Of a DNA stretch of 64,000 bases, positions 1-8,684 are shown in pieces; positions within the stretch are counted from its first letter, which is position 1; each line of letters opens with the position of its first letter. The notes below the pieces were generated by a model. That model had not been told where the DNA came from and searched no databases. It saw nothing but the letters and a program-made list of their open reading frames with translations. The DNA is from an uncultured Saprospiraceae bacterium (GTDB lineage Bacteria > Bacteroidota > Bacteroidia > Chitinophagales > Saprospiraceae): the NCBI GenBank assembly GCA_937980645.1, contig CALJPQ010000033.1:1-64000 (forward strand), in the 5' to 3' direction. The position numbers and the translations under genes are program-made.

Positions 1-2
1 AG

Positions 3-1367
3 GCACAGCTGCTGGCGTTCAACTTCGAGGGCACTACGGCAGCCATGAGCAGCGCTGCGGGTGAGTTGCTCTTCTACACCAACGGATGCTCGGTGGCCGA
101 CCGGCAGCATCAGGTGATGCCCAACGGCGAGGGGCTGAACCCCGGGCCGATGCGCGACCTGGTATGTGCCCAAAAGGGCTACATCGTGCCTCAGGGCGCT
201 GTGGCACTGCCCGACCCGGGCGACAGCAACCGCTACTACCTGCTCCACCTGGGCGCCGAGTACGAGCCGGTACGCAAACTGAAGTTGGGCCCGCTGTACG
301 CCACAGTGGTGGACATGCGGCTGCGCGGCGGGCTGGGCGACGTAGTAGAGAAAAACCGCGTGCTGGTGTGGGGCGACTTGGGCCACTTTGCGGTGGTGCG
401 CCACGCCAACGGGCGCGATTGGTGGGTGCTGGTGCCGCAGTACGGCAATGCCGTGTGGCACGCGCTGCTGCTGACGCCTCAGGGCATTGAGGTAGGCGTA
501 CCGCAGACGGTGGGCATCCTCAACAGGCAGTGCGAGAAACACCTGGGCATGGCCGTGTCGCTGCAAGGCGACCGCATCGCCAACTGGGGCGACTGCCAGG
601 TGAGCGTGTGGCCGTTCGACCGCTGCTCGGGGCGACTGGGTCAGCCGACGGGAATTCCCGTCCCAGGCGGACACTGGGTAGCGGGCGGCGGCGTGGCGTT
701 TTCGCCCTCGGGCAAATATCTGTATGCCACCTCGCATCTGGTGCTGTGGCGCGCCAATCTGACCACAGGCGACAAGCCTGCCTTTGACACGGTGCGCGCT
801 GCCTATAATCCGCATGAACCAGCCCAGTACGAAGTGCCAGGCACGACGTTCGGCTACCTGGCTTACGGGCCAGATGGAGCCGTGTACAGCGCCCAACCCT
901 CGCGAGCACGACACCTGCACGTGTTGCGCAACCTGGAGCGCCGACCCATCATGCAGGTGGACTTCCGCCCAAGAGCATTGGAACTGCCGGTGTGGAACGT
1001 TCGCACACTGCCCTACTCGGTGCACTACCAGCTGTACGACCTGCCCAATAGCCCATGCGACACGCTGGGCATTGACGGGCCGCTGAGCGCGCCGCAGGCT
1101 ACTCAACACCAGGCAGTATGGTTACGCACATGGCCCAACCCGCTCATAGGCCCACAATTGTGGGTACAGGTACCAGAGGCCAAAAGCGACGAGGGCACGC
1201 TGACGCTCAGCGACGCCACCGGCCGCCTGCTGCTGCACCAACTCGTGGAGCGCGGCCAAACGACGCTGGCAATGCCCACAGGCTACCTGCCCGCCGGATT
1301 GTACCTGCTAACCTACCGCGCGCCTTCGGGCGGTGTGGCAACGCAAAGGGTTATCGTGCCGTGGTAA
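3..1367 (+). CDS. T9SS-exported propeller-like protein, 5' end outside window
   Basis: The reading frame is open from the first bases of the window, so the gene starts upstream. The ATG at 45 lies inside the conserved region, just before a LLFYTNG motif typical of large exported Bacteroidota proteins with repeated strand-rich blades. The last 80 or so residues form a type A T9SS sorting domain: a WPNP motif, a DATGRLL turn, and a final LPAGLYLLTYRA segment. The protein should therefore cross the outer membrane through the T9SS and be surface-attached or released. A second cargo gene follows 44 bases downstream on the same strand, so the two may be co-transcribed. Substrate and role are unknown. 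Confidence 0.8.
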   Translation, partial: AQLLAFNFEGTTAAMSSAAGELLFYTNGCSVADRQHQVMPNGEGLNPGPMRDLVCAQKGYIVPQGAVALPDPGDSNRYYLLHLGAEYEPVRKLKLGPLYATVVDMRLRGGLGDVVEKNRVLVWGDLGHFAVVRHANGRDWWVLVPQYGNAVWHALLLTPQGIEVGVPQTVGILNRQCEKHLGMAVSLQGDRIANWGDCQVSVWPFDRCSGRLGQPTGIPVPGGHWVAGGGVAFSPSGKYLYATSHLVLWRANLTTGDKPAFDTVRAAYNPHEPAQYEVPGTTFGYLAYGPDGAVYSAQPSRARHLHVLRNLERRPIMQVDFRPRALELPVWNVRTLPYSVHYQLYDLPNSPCDTLGIDGPLSAPQATQHQAVWLRTWPNPLIGPQLWVQVPEAKSDEGTLTLSDATGRLLLHQLVERGQTTLAMPTGYLPAGLYLLTYRAPSGGVATQRVIVPW

Positions 1368-1411
1368 GACAATACACTCCATACCTTCTCATGCATCATC
1401 TTCCCACTCCC

Positions 1412-3076
1412 ATGAACAGACTGGCTCTCCTCTTCATCTTCTTCCTCGGATGGCTCAACGCTGGGCGCCTGACGGCACAGGTGCTGGACTCTACCTTCGG
1501 CTATTCCTTCCTAAACCACCTGACGCTCACCTACTTTGGCCAAAGGGCGGATTTTTTAGCCGACGCGCTGCTTTTGCCCGATGGCAAAATACTCATGGTA
1601 GGAACCAGTCCAGAGGCGAACCGAAGCGCTGTCTTAGCCATTGCGCGTCTGCAGCCCAACGGGCGATACGACTTCTCCTTTGGCCAGTGGGGCCATCTGC
1701 TGCTCCCCTTAGGACGCTTCGCCGACAGCTGCCTCTCGGCTACTCTATACGGTTCCGACCAAATACTCATGGGCGGCTTTACCCGTGAAGCCGCTTCATC
1801 GAGAGAAAAATTGCTTCTGGTGCGCACCAACATGCATGGCCAATTGGACACCACCTTCGGTACACAGGGGCAAGTTATCATAGATTTGCCCAGCCACACC
1901 GAATGGATTAGCCACATCATCGTTTTGCCAAACGCTAAAATCCTGATTGGAGGCACCGCCGCCTACGGTGTCCAGTGGTTCCCGCACTGGCTTTTGGCAG
2001 ACTCGTCGCGCATTTTTCTGGGGCGCCTGATGCCCGATGGGCAGGTGGATAGTTCCTTTGGTCAGGCCGGCTTTATCTATACGGGATTATCCGAAAAGTG
2101 TGCCGTCAGCTCATTAGGCGATATGGTGGTGGACTCGCAGGGACGAATAACCCTGGGAGGCTACCCTGGGCTGTTCAAAGTACAATGCAATGAGGGCGAG
2201 TACACCACTCGCATCTTGCGCTACTTGCCTGACGGCCAGCCCGATGCTTCATTTGGAAACCAGGGCATGCGCGTGATCTTCTCCAAACCTTCCCTGTTCA
2301 ACGAGTATTACGAGGCATCGGTGCAGTTGCTGCATTTGGATGCCGACGGCCGTTTGCTGGTCATCGGCCAACAAGACCTAGACCGACTGCTGATGGCACG
2401 CCTGTGGGCCGAAGACGGCCGCTTAGACAGCTCCTTTGCTAACAAGGGTATCTACTTTGCCCGTACAAAGCCGCTTTCACGTATCCCTAATTGGAAAGGT
2501 GTGTTTCGCCTGGGCGACCACTACTACCTGAGCAGCGAGACCGACGACGGCTCCCTGGGCGCTTATGTAGCCCGCTTTCGGCTCAATGGAGTACTGGACT
2601 CTGCTTTCGGCGGCCCACATACCACGGGTTATTTCATGTATGTGCTCTTCCCCAAAGGAAACGGCTTTGGCTCTCGAAGTGTAAAGATGCACTTGTCGAG
2701 CGACTCTACCGCTTTTTATCTGTATGGAACCAGAACTTCCAATGAGCACTACCTCAACGACATGTTCATCGGTCGGGTCAGGCTCACCAACCCAACAGTG
2801 CCAATCCAGGAGAAAGGAGCGCTGCGCGAAGATCTTTTGCTGTATCCCAACCCGGCACCCTCAGGTGGCAAAGTCTTTTTCACCATGAGGCAATCCTATG
2901 TAGAGCCGCTGCTGCTGCAAATTACCGACATGCAGGGCCGGATCCTCCATACTCAGTCCTATACTCCCATAGTGGGCGTCAACGAGTTCACCCTGCCGCC
3001 GCTGCCGCCCGGAACGCACGTATTCGCACTCTCAGGAGCGCAAGGGCGATATGTGCACAAACTACTGGTGCACTGA
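1412..3076 (+). CDS. Delta-60 repeat protein with T9SS sorting domain
   Basis: This 554-residue exported protein starts at the ATG at 1412. That start gives a clean signal peptide (MNRLALLFIFFLGWLNAG, cleavage near LTAQ), and the frame upstream reads through the previous gene. About seven copies of a D-x-x-FG-x-x-G motif (for example LDTTFGTQG, VDSSFGQAG, PDASFGNQG), spaced about 50-60 residues apart, identify delta-60 repeats that probably fold as a beta-propeller. A YPNPAPSGG motif about 80 residues from the end opens a type A sorting domain ending in KLLVH. It is likely a surface protein in an operon with the preceding cargo gene. Its ligand cannot be deduced. Confidence 0.85.
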   Translation: MNRLALLFIFFLGWLNAGRLTAQVLDSTFGYSFLNHLTLTYFGQRADFLADALLLPDGKILMVGTSPEANRSAVLAIARLQPNGRYDFSFGQWGHLLLPLGRFADSCLSATLYGSDQILMGGFTREAASSREKLLLVRTNMHGQLDTTFGTQGQVIIDLPSHTEWISHIIVLPNAKILIGGTAAYGVQWFPHWLLADSSRIFLGRLMPDGQVDSSFGQAGFIYTGLSEKCAVSSLGDMVVDSQGRITLGGYPGLFKVQCNEGEYTTRILRYLPDGQPDASFGNQGMRVIFSKPSLFNEYYEASVQLLHLDADGRLLVIGQQDLDRLLMARLWAEDGRLDSSFANKGIYFARTKPLSRIPNWKGVFRLGDHYYLSSETDDGSLGAYVARFRLNGVLDSAFGGPHTTGYFMYVLFPKGNGFGSRSVKMHLSSDSTAFYLYGTRTSNEHYLNDMFIGRVRLTNPTVPIQEKGALREDLLLYPNPAPSGGKVFFTMRQSYVEPLLLQITDMQGRILHTQSYTPIVGVNEFTLPPLPPGTHVFALSGAQGRYVHKLLVH

Positions 3077-3079
3077 GCA

Positions 3080-3112
3080 GAGGCGACATCTCCGGCCAGG
3101 AGGTGTCGTCTC
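3080..3112 (+). repeat. Interspersed inverted repeat, copy 1
   Basis: Single copy of the GAGGCGACATCTCC / GGAGGTGTCGTCTC inverted repeat with a 5-nt spacer, four bases after the stop codon of the preceding gene. The arms pair over 14 positions as RNA if G-U pairs are allowed. The same element recurs near 23685, 48443 (inverted), 50796 and 62940. Confidence 0.85.
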
Positions 3113-3190
3113 CGCCCAGGGTAAAACTCCAGAATACCTTCCAACAAGATGAAGCCTCACTGGAGCGGCAGGGCAGAGGGAAATACTCTA

Positions 3191-3224
3191 AAAACGCTTC
3201 AGGGACGCGCTGCGTTTTTTTTCA
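3191..3224 (+). terminator. Probable rho-independent terminator
   Basis: AAAACGC and GCGTTTT form a 7-bp stem around a 14-base loop and run straight into eight T residues. It would end the cargo-gene transcript. The stem is short, so confidence is moderate. Confidence 0.5.
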
Positions 3225-3288
3225 TTTTTTGCCGCCCGGTAGTCTTGAGTAGGGTCAGTGCTTACATACGTTTTGCCCTGCTGGCATT

Positions 3289-4326
3289 TTAAGGGCGCGT
3301 CACAGCTGGGGCAGTTTTCGTTACGTTAGGGAGGAAGACATCGAGCGGGCGTATGGGCTGCCCGTTGGCCCAGTGCCCCATGCTGCGCTGGGCGGGCGTA
3401 TTGCCAAAGGCCACATCGCCGTAGCGGCCTGTGCGGCTATACTCCAGCAGGGCATCGCCCAGTTTCCAGTAGCAGTTGAAGTCCACTTCATCTAAGCGGC
3501 CCACCTGGAGCACGCGCAGCGCGGTGTAGTTGCGCACGCCGTTGTCGAAGTCTAAGTCATAGCAGTAAGGTTCGGCGTGTGAGGCCTGTATCCAGCGCTG
3601 GCCGTCGGTGTCGCGCCGGTGCATGACAAAGTTTCGGTTGGGCGTACGGACGGCGGTTTCGAACACTAATTTTCCGAATTCGTAGCCTACGACGTAGTCG
3701 TCTTCGCCCACAATAATTAGTAGGTTCAAGTCGGCGGGCAGGTCTGAATAGTCCTCCAGCCGGGCGCCCTTGAGCGGTCCTGTACCTGCCTGAGCGAGCA
3801 ACATTGCTGCCGGCTTCGGGATGCGGTGCTGCGCCCAGTGGACGCCCAGGTTGGCTGCAATGACGCCTCCGTACGAGTGGCCGAAGTAGCCCACGCCTTC
3901 CAATATGGGCCGCACGTGGTCGCCCGTTTGCAACAGTGTCAGTGCGTCCCGGATACCTTTAGCCGCATTCGCCGGAAAGCGTTCCGGCGCCGGCGTTATC
4001 AGGTTCTTCTGGTAACGCGGGTAAATGACAATGTTGCCGCGCCCCACCAGGTGTTTGATCCACTTGCCGTATGCCATCGGGTTGTACGCGCCATAGCCGT
4101 GCAAGAACACCACTACCGGTGCCGAGTCGGGCTTCGGGTCTGCCGGCTCAAAGAGCCAGAAGCCATCGGCCCGCTCCGCCGCATCATAAAACGCCACACT
4201 GCGGTGCTGGTACTCCGCCCCGCCTGGCCCGGCTGCCGACTGCCCTGGATACGGAACACCCTGTGCTGCCGAATACAAACCTCGAAATGTCAGTGAAACC
4301 ATCAATAAAAAAAGAAGTCGTTTCAT
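3289..4326 (-). CDS. Exported alpha/beta hydrolase
   Basis: The ATG at 4326 gives a 345-residue protein with a signal peptide (MKRLLFLLMVSLTFRGLYSA). The longer open frame upstream has no signal-like start. The hydrolase fold shows in an oxyanion-hole motif FLHGYG and a nucleophile elbow GHSYGG, where the serine is the predicted nucleophile. Asp and His partners should lie in the C-terminal half (a VGEDDY segment and a later SHAEPYCYD segment), but I assign these less firmly. The fold suits a periplasmic or secreted esterase or lipase. No lipobox or T9SS sorting domain is present. Substrate unknown. It lies 146 bases downstream of a lipoprotein gene on the same strand. Confidence 0.75.
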   Translation of the reverse strand: MKRLLFLLMVSLTFRGLYSAAQGVPYPGQSAAGPGGAEYQHRSVAFYDAAERADGFWLFEPADPKPDSAPVVVFLHGYGAYNPMAYGKWIKHLVGRGNIVIYPRYQKNLITPAPERFPANAAKGIRDALTLLQTGDHVRPILEGVGYFGHSYGGVIAANLGVHWAQHRIPKPAAMLLAQAGTGPLKGARLEDYSDLPADLNLLIIVGEDDYVVGYEFGKLVFETAVRTPNRNFVMHRRDTDGQRWIQASHAEPYCYDLDFDNGVRNYTALRVLQVGRLDEVDFNCYWKLGDALLEYSRTGRYGDVAFGNTPAQRSMGHWANGQPIRPLDVFLPNVTKTAPAVTRP

Positions 4327-4472
4327 CGCAATTGCGCCTGAAACAGCCCGCGCTCCACTTCGTTCAGCATCCACCCACCAGACGAAACACGCACCACGCA
4401 AATACCCCGCTCCAAAACCGGCCAGACACCTGACGCTCTCCAGGTAGTCCGCAGGCTTTGGAGGAGGAAAAT

Positions 4473-4976
4473 CTATTGCCGGCAAATCAGCCGCAATTTG
4501 GGTGTGGCAATCTGGTTGCTGTAATGCCCGGCCCGGTCGCGGATCTGGATGTAATAGAATACGCTGTCGAATTGTACGGGCACATTTTCGCACGAGAGCT
4601 TGAAACCCGTGAGCGGGTCGGTGTAAATGCAGCACGTCGTGGGCAGCAGGATGGAGATTTCTCCCGAAATGCCGTTGCCCGCTCCCTGTTGGTCAATGTA
4701 AGGGATGCGGTAAGAGGGTTTGGAGAATGAGTCGCGCCCGTCAATAATAAAAATGCTTGGCTCTGTGTTCTGGAAGCCCAAATCGCCATCGCCATCCGTA
4801 AAGCCGATGGTGATGATTACGCTGTCCGGCCCTAAGGGGGTCTGGCGGAGGGTGTTTTTAGAAAAGCTGATAAACTCGATTACCGGTTCGATGGGGTAAT
4901 CCGGCGGCTCTACGCATTGCCAGACCGTCCAGCCCAAAAACACCACAAGCGCCAACGCGCCAATCGTTTTTTTCAT
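4473..4976 (-). CDS. Small exported protein, probable lipoprotein
   Basis: This 167-residue protein begins with a basic and hydrophobic leader, and a Cys at residue 21 is followed by an acidic, proline-rich stretch (CVEPPDYPIEP). That pattern suggests a lipoprotein, although the VWQC lipobox is atypical. The mature part has a GFTDGDGDLGF segment, resembling calcium-loop sequences of Bacteroidota Ig-like lipoproteins, and four more cysteines that could form disulphides. It is divergent from the LuxE-like gene, with only 33 bases between the two chosen starts. No function is recognised. Confidence 0.65.
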   Translation of the reverse strand: MKKTIGALALVVFLGWTVWQCVEPPDYPIEPVIEFISFSKNTLRQTPLGPDSVIITIGFTDGDGDLGFQNTEPSIFIIDGRDSFSKPSYRIPYIDQQGAGNGISGEISILLPTTCCIYTDPLTGFKLSCENVPVQFDSVFYYIQIRDRAGHYSNQIATPKLRLICRQ

Positions 4977-5009
4977 AATTGCTTATTTTGCCACAAAAAA
5001 CGCATTCAC

Positions 5010-6023
5010 GTGCCGTCTGTAACACCGCGCCGCGCCGATTTATTGCCTAAAATTGCCCAACTCGATGCCTCTGACTGGGAAGACGTTGCCTTACAGGTCT
5101 TTCGCTATCAGGCTGCCCACAACGCGCTGTACGCCCGTTTTCTCCAACTCCTGGGGCGCAACTGCGCGCGCATTGCGACGCCCGACGATATCCCGTTTTT
5201 GCCCATCGGCCTGTTCAAACAACACCTCATCCGCAGCGGACGCTGGAAACCCCAAGAAATGTTCACCAGCAGCGGCACTACCGGACAACAACCCTCGCGC
5301 CACGCGGTTCGCGACCGCCTGTTTTATTTGGAAAATGCACGGCGCGGCTTTGCCCACTTCTACGGCGACCCTTCGCAGTGGTGCCTTCTGGCCTTGCTGC
5401 CCTCCTATTTAGAGCGCAAAGGTTCTTCCTTAGTGGCTATGGCTGATTATTTCATTGGCCTGTCGCGCTACCCAGAGAGCGGCTTTTTTTTAAACAGCAA
5501 TGAAATACTGGTGCAGCGGCTGCAGACCTGTCTGGAACGGCACTACCCTACCCTGTTACTGGGCGTCAGTTTTGCCCTGCTCGATTTTGCCGAACGGCAT
5601 CCCATGCCGCTGCCGGGTGTGGTGGTCATGGAAACGGGCGGTATGAAGGGCCGCCGGCAGGAGCTGACGCGCGAGGCGCTGCACGAGCGGCTTTGCCAGG
5701 CCTTTGGCCTCGAGGGCGTGCACTCAGAGTACGGGATGACGGAGCTGTTTTCGCAGGCATACAGCCAGCCGCAGCCCGGGCAGCCGGCGCGCTTTCGACC
5801 GGCCCCGACCCTGCGCGCCGCCGCAGTAGAAGTCTATGACCCACTCACCCGCGCTGCCCCTGGGCGCACCGGTGTGCTGTGCTTCCTGGATCTGGCCAAC
5901 ATAGACACCTGTAGCTTCATCGCTACTGAAGACATCGGGCGCGTCTATGCCGACGGCTCGTTTGAGGTGCTGGGCCGCTTAGACGCCGCCGAATGGCGCG
6001 GCTGCAACCTGATGGTCGAATAA
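5010..6023 (+). CDS. LuxE / phenylacetate-CoA ligase-like adenylate-forming acyltransferase
   Basis: The protein resembles the acyl-protein synthetase (LuxE) family, related to phenylacetate-CoA ligases. It has a nucleotide-binding FTSSGTTGQ motif, a METGGMKGRR motif and a late HSEYGMTELFSQAY motif. These enzymes activate a carboxylate as acyl-AMP and pass it to an acceptor. Bacteroidota homologues often sit near cell-surface biosynthesis genes, but nothing here names the substrate. No ATG opens the frame. I chose GTG at 5010 because a near-match promoter element (TTATTTTG, 4983-4990) precedes it by the usual short distance. TTG at 5043 is possible. TTG at 4917 would overlap the divergent gene by 60 bases. 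Length is 337 residues. Confidence 0.7.
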   Translation: MPSVTPRRADLLPKIAQLDASDWEDVALQVFRYQAAHNALYARFLQLLGRNCARIATPDDIPFLPIGLFKQHLIRSGRWKPQEMFTSSGTTGQQPSRHAVRDRLFYLENARRGFAHFYGDPSQWCLLALLPSYLERKGSSLVAMADYFIGLSRYPESGFFLNSNEILVQRLQTCLERHYPTLLLGVSFALLDFAERHPMPLPGVVVMETGGMKGRRQELTREALHERLCQAFGLEGVHSEYGMTELFSQAYSQPQPGQPARFRPAPTLRAAAVEVYDPLTRAAPGRTGVLCFLDLANIDTCSFIATEDIGRVYADGSFEVLGRLDAAEWRGCNLMVE

Positions 6024-6038
6024 AATGTTCTTGCACGC

Positions 6039-6548
6039 ATGCTTATCGGCCTGATGTCGGACACCCACGGTGTGCTGGACGAGCGCATCTTTGAGCACTT
6101 TGCCGCCTGCGACGAAGTATGGCACGCGGGCGACTTTGGCAGCCTGGAAGTCGTGGACCGGCTGCGCGCTTTCAAGCCCTTGCGCGGCGTGTACGGCAAC
6201 ATTGACGATGCGCGCATCCGAGCCGAAATGCCCGAAGACCTGCGCTTCACCTGCGCCGGCGTACCGGTGTTCATGACCCACATCGGCGGCTACCCGGGCA
6301 AGTACGCCCCGCGTGTGCGCAAAATCCTACAGGCCGACCCTCCACGCGGCGGGCTGTTCATCTGCGGCCATTCGCACATCCTCAAAGTGATGCCTGACCG
6401 TGAGCTGGATTTCCTGCACATCAACCCGGGCGCCTGCGGCAACGAGGGGTGGCATCGCGTGAAAACCCTCGTGCGCATCCGCTTGGACGAAGGCGCCATT
6501 CAGGGCGTCGAAGTTATCGAATTAGGCCCACGCGGCACTTGGGTATAG
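6039..6548 (+). CDS. YfcE/MJ0936-type metallophosphoesterase
   Basis: A 169-residue calcineurin-like phosphoesterase with all family motifs: SDTHG (Asp8, His10), HAGDFG (Asp32), YGNIDD (Asn54), a lone His81 in MTHIGG, and GHSH (His111, His113). These bind two divalent metals and hydrolyse phosphodiesters such as those of cyclic nucleotides. The natural substrate is not predictable. It starts 15 bases after the LuxE-like gene and probably shares its transcript. Length is normal for the family, and the protein should be cytoplasmic because no signal peptide is present. Confidence 0.85.
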   Translation: MLIGLMSDTHGVLDERIFEHFAACDEVWHAGDFGSLEVVDRLRAFKPLRGVYGNIDDARIRAEMPEDLRFTCAGVPVFMTHIGGYPGKYAPRVRKILQADPPRGGLFICGHSHILKVMPDRELDFLHINPGACGNEGWHRVKTLVRIRLDEGAIQGVEVIELGPRGTWV

Positions 6549-6561
6549 CCGGAAAGGCCCT

Positions 6562-6569
6562 TACTTTTG
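6562..6569 (+). promoter_or_regulatory. Bacteroidota -7 promoter element for tRNA-Arg
   Basis: TACTTTTG matches TAnnTTTG exactly, 17 bases before the tRNA. A CTTG (6538-6541) lies 20 bases upstream, a three-of-four match to the -33 TTTG box. Confidence 0.7.
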
Positions 6570-6586
6570 CCGCGCGCAAAGGCGCC

Positions 6587-6658
6587 GGTCCCGTAGTTCA
6601 ACGGATAGAATAGAGGTTTCCTAAACCTTTGATACAGGTTCGATTCCTGTCGGGGCCA
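6587..6658 (+). tRNA. tRNA-Arg (anticodon CCU)
   Basis: A complete cloverleaf can be drawn: a 7-bp acceptor stem (GGTCCCG with CGGGGCC, one G-U), an anticodon stem GAGGT/ACCTT around loop TTCCTAA giving anticodon CCT, and a T stem ACAGG/CCTGT around TTCGATT. The discriminator is A. The 3' CCA is not encoded. It reads the AGG arginine codon. Confidence 0.95.
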
Positions 6659-6670
6659 CTCCAAACAAGT

Positions 6671-6702
6671 AACCCTCGCTGATGCGTGCATCGGCGAGGG
6701 TT
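6671..6702 (+). terminator. Strong stem-loop after tRNA-Arg
   Basis: AACCCTCGC and GCGAGGGTT form the outer stem, and TGATGC/GCATCG extends it to about 15 bp with a two-base apex. It probably ends or stabilises the tRNA transcript. The following TTGTGTGT is a poor T-tract, so it is not a textbook intrinsic terminator. Confidence 0.6.
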
Positions 6703-6725
6703 GTGTGTAAAAGAGAGCGGCGGTC

Positions 6726-7289
6726 TTATTTGCCGCCTTTAGCGGCGGGGCGCTCTTTGCTGCGCACTTCGCCGGTGATTTCTAAGTGCGTTTCGGCCGG
6801 CGTAGTGTTGGCCGTAACGGTTACGTGTTTGGTCTGGCGGCCGGGCTTGCCTTTGGTGTCGAACTCAACGGCAATTTCTCCTTTGCCACCGGGCGGGATG
6901 GGCTGCTTGGGCCACACGGGCACCGTGCAACCGCACGAGCCTTTGGCGTTGGAAATGATGAGCGGCTCGTTGCCTGTGTTGGTAAACTTGTAAACGTGCT
7001 TAACGATAGCGCCTTCGTCGGCCACACCAAAATCGTAAACCGTCTGGTCGTACTTGATGGTCGTCGTGGGCACATTTGGCGGCGGCGTAGCCGCTTCGTT
7101 CGTGCCCGGAATGTTGCCCGTGCTGAAGGGCGAGGGCGCTTGTGGTGTGCTGGCTTCAGCAGCCTCGCGGATTTTGTCGGCCTCCGATTTGCCAAACCAG
7201 GCGTTGAACCCACCCGTCGCAAAGTTGACCACTAACAGAGCAGCCACCAGGACCAACAGGCCCAGTTGGATTTTTTTACTTTTGTCCAT
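6726..7289 (-). CDS. DUF1573 domain membrane-anchored protein
   Basis: The ATG at 7289 gives a 187-residue protein. An N-terminal helix (LGLLVLVAALLVVNFATG) is an anchor or uncleaved signal, followed by a Pro/Thr-rich linker and a DUF1573 domain. Family hallmarks are YDFGVADEGAIVKHVYKFTN, the SNAKGSCGCTVP cysteine motif, and PPGGKGEIAVEFDTKGKPG. DUF1573 is an immunoglobulin-like fold common in Bacteroidota cell-envelope proteins. Its precise role is unknown. An exact promoter element lies 43 bases upstream. The gene ends 23 bases from the tRNA stem-loop, which may also serve this strand. Confidence 0.85.
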   Translation of the reverse strand: MDKSKKIQLGLLVLVAALLVVNFATGGFNAWFGKSEADKIREAAEASTPQAPSPFSTGNIPGTNEAATPPPNVPTTTIKYDQTVYDFGVADEGAIVKHVYKFTNTGNEPLIISNAKGSCGCTVPVWPKQPIPPGGKGEIAVEFDTKGKPGRQTKHVTVTANTTPAETHLEITGEVRSKERPAAKGGK

Positions 7290-7331
7290 ATTGCAGCAGT
7301 ATTTTTTGTGAAAAAAGCGTGTTACGGGCCA

Positions 7332-7339
7332 CAAAGGTA
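7332..7339 (-). promoter_or_regulatory. -7 promoter element for the DUF1573 gene
   Basis: TACCTTTG on the minus strand is an exact TAnnTTTG match, 42 bases before the start codon at 7289. No clear -33 box is seen. Confidence 0.6.
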
Positions 7340-7458
7340 AGCAGCAACGCGCGCAGAGGCCTTGCACCGAAGCGTTTCGTTTGCAAATAGTTAACGCAGC
7401 CGACGTTTTGACCAACTCGCCCTACTTTAGCGCCAGAAAGCAAACGCTCTCGCTCACC

Positions 7459-8115
7459 ATGTCTTCCTTTCTTCGCAAAGCGTTAAGCCTCTTCGTCGTC
7501 TTAGATGAAGCGGCTCCCAAGGCTGAAAGCCCGCAGAGTGCTCCCACTCAACAGGCGCCAGCGCCACCTGTTGACACAGCAATCTCACCCGCGCTATCGG
7601 CAGCAGACATCGAGCGCTACGAGCGCCATTTCGAGCAGCTGTTTGAAAAGGCCAACCTGCCCGGGCCAGACTACTTTGAATTCTGGCGCACCATGGAAGC
7701 CCTCGAAGCGCACATCCCCGACGAAGAGGCTCGCATGAGAGCGGCCTTCGCCTCCCTGCAGGTGCAGGGGCTGGACAAAGCCAAACTCCTCAACACGGCC
7801 GCTCAATACCGCGAAGTGGTGCTGCGCGACAAGAGCAATTTCGAGTCTGCCGTGCAAAGCAAGGCCGACGCGGAAATCGCCACCCGCCAAAAAGAATGGC
7901 AAACCCTGAAGCAGCAAAATGAGGAGCGCCAGCGTCAGATAGCCCAACTCCAACAGGAGATAGCCGACGCTGAAAAGCGCATGGAACAACTCCAGCGCGA
8001 GGTCGAACAGGAAAAAAGCAAAATCGAACAGGTACATCGCGGCTATTTAGCCGCCTGCGATGCCATGATTGGCAAAATCAACGCCGACATCCAACGCCTT
8101 GAAAAAATACTGTAA
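7459..8115 (+). CDS. Coiled-coil protein of unknown function
   Basis: The ATG at 7459 gives a 218-residue soluble protein. An internal stretch (residues about 30-50) is rich in Pro, Gln and Ala. A helical region follows, and residues about 150-200 form a continuous charged coiled coil full of Glu, Gln and Lys (EERQRQIAQLQQEIADAEKR). No signal peptide or membrane helix is seen. A near-match element TACTTTAG precedes the start. The downstream lipoprotein gene begins 35 bases after the stop. I do not recognise the family. The layout suggests a scaffold or oligomerisation role, which is inference. Confidence 0.7.
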   Translation: MSSFLRKALSLFVVLDEAAPKAESPQSAPTQQAPAPPVDTAISPALSAADIERYERHFEQLFEKANLPGPDYFEFWRTMEALEAHIPDEEARMRAAFASLQVQGLDKAKLLNTAAQYREVVLRDKSNFESAVQSKADAEIATRQKEWQTLKQQNEERQRQIAQLQQEIADAEKRMEQLQREVEQEKSKIEQVHRGYLAACDAMIGKINADIQRLEKIL

Positions 8116-8150
8116 ACCTATCCGTTCACCTTTTTATTCCGGTCAACATC

Positions 8151-8600
8151 ATGCAAAAATCGCTTCTGCCCGCCCTGCTTCTTTTCGCGGCCTCGCTGTT
8201 CGTCGTTCAGTGCGGCAAGGACAATCCTCAGCCCGACAGCTCCGACGTATGGGTGGTAACTAAATTTGTGGACATCAAGCCGAGCACCGACGCGACGTAC
8301 AACGACGACACTCCGCGCTTCAACGGCTATTCCTTTGAGTTCAAGAGCGGCGACCTGCTCGTCGTACGCCAGCCTGATGGCAGCTTGAAAGAAGGTAAAT
8401 GGCGCCTGCACACCAACGATACCAAACTCGCCATCGGCATGGAAAACCCGCCGGCCCTGCTGGATGAGATTGTGGGCAACTGGGATGTGGAGCTGTACTC
8501 CGCCACCTCCATCAAATTGGTCAACCCGAACGCTCCGGCACCGGGCTCCGTGATAGATTTCGGCAAGCAGGCCGTTCGTATCGAATTTACGAAGCAATAA
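8151..8600 (+). CDS. Lipocalin-like lipoprotein
   Basis: A 149-residue lipoprotein with a lipobox-type VVQC at Cys21, followed by GKDNPQPDSS. The rest alternates short beta strands (SFEFKSGDLLVVR, GKWRLHTNDTKLAI, WDVELYSATSIKLV, AVRIEFTK), resembling the small lipocalin-like or META-like beta-barrel lipoproteins abundant in Bacteroidota, which often measure residual ligand binding. The family is assigned by pattern only. It ends just before the perfect bidirectional terminator and probably follows the coiled-coil gene on one transcript. Confidence 0.7.
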   Translation: MQKSLLPALLLFAASLFVVQCGKDNPQPDSSDVWVVTKFVDIKPSTDATYNDDTPRFNGYSFEFKSGDLLVVRQPDGSLKEGKWRLHTNDTKLAIGMENPPALLDEIVGNWDVELYSATSIKLVNPNAPAPGSVIDFGKQAVRIEFTKQ

Positions 8601-8615
8601 ACGCTGCCCGACAAT

Positions 8616-8669
8616 AGCGCATAAGAAAGGGCACGCCCCCGGATGGTGGTGTGCCCTTTCTTATGCGCT
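8616..8669. terminator. Perfect 19-bp bidirectional terminator
   Basis: AGCGCATAAGAAAGGGCAC and its exact reverse complement flank a 16-base loop between the convergent lipoprotein and rpoD genes. In each direction the GC-rich core is followed by TTTCTT within the stem, the form expected of an intrinsic terminator working on both strands. Confidence 0.85.
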
Positions 8670-8684
8670 GGAAATGGCCCGGCG

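Noticed and set aside
1118..1411. Long N-terminal extension of the delta-60 gene
   Set aside because: It lies over the preceding gene in another frame, and the signal peptide begins at 1412.
4917..5009. Upstream TTG start for the LuxE-like gene
   Set aside because: It would overlap the divergent lipoprotein gene by 60 bases and cross its own likely promoter element.
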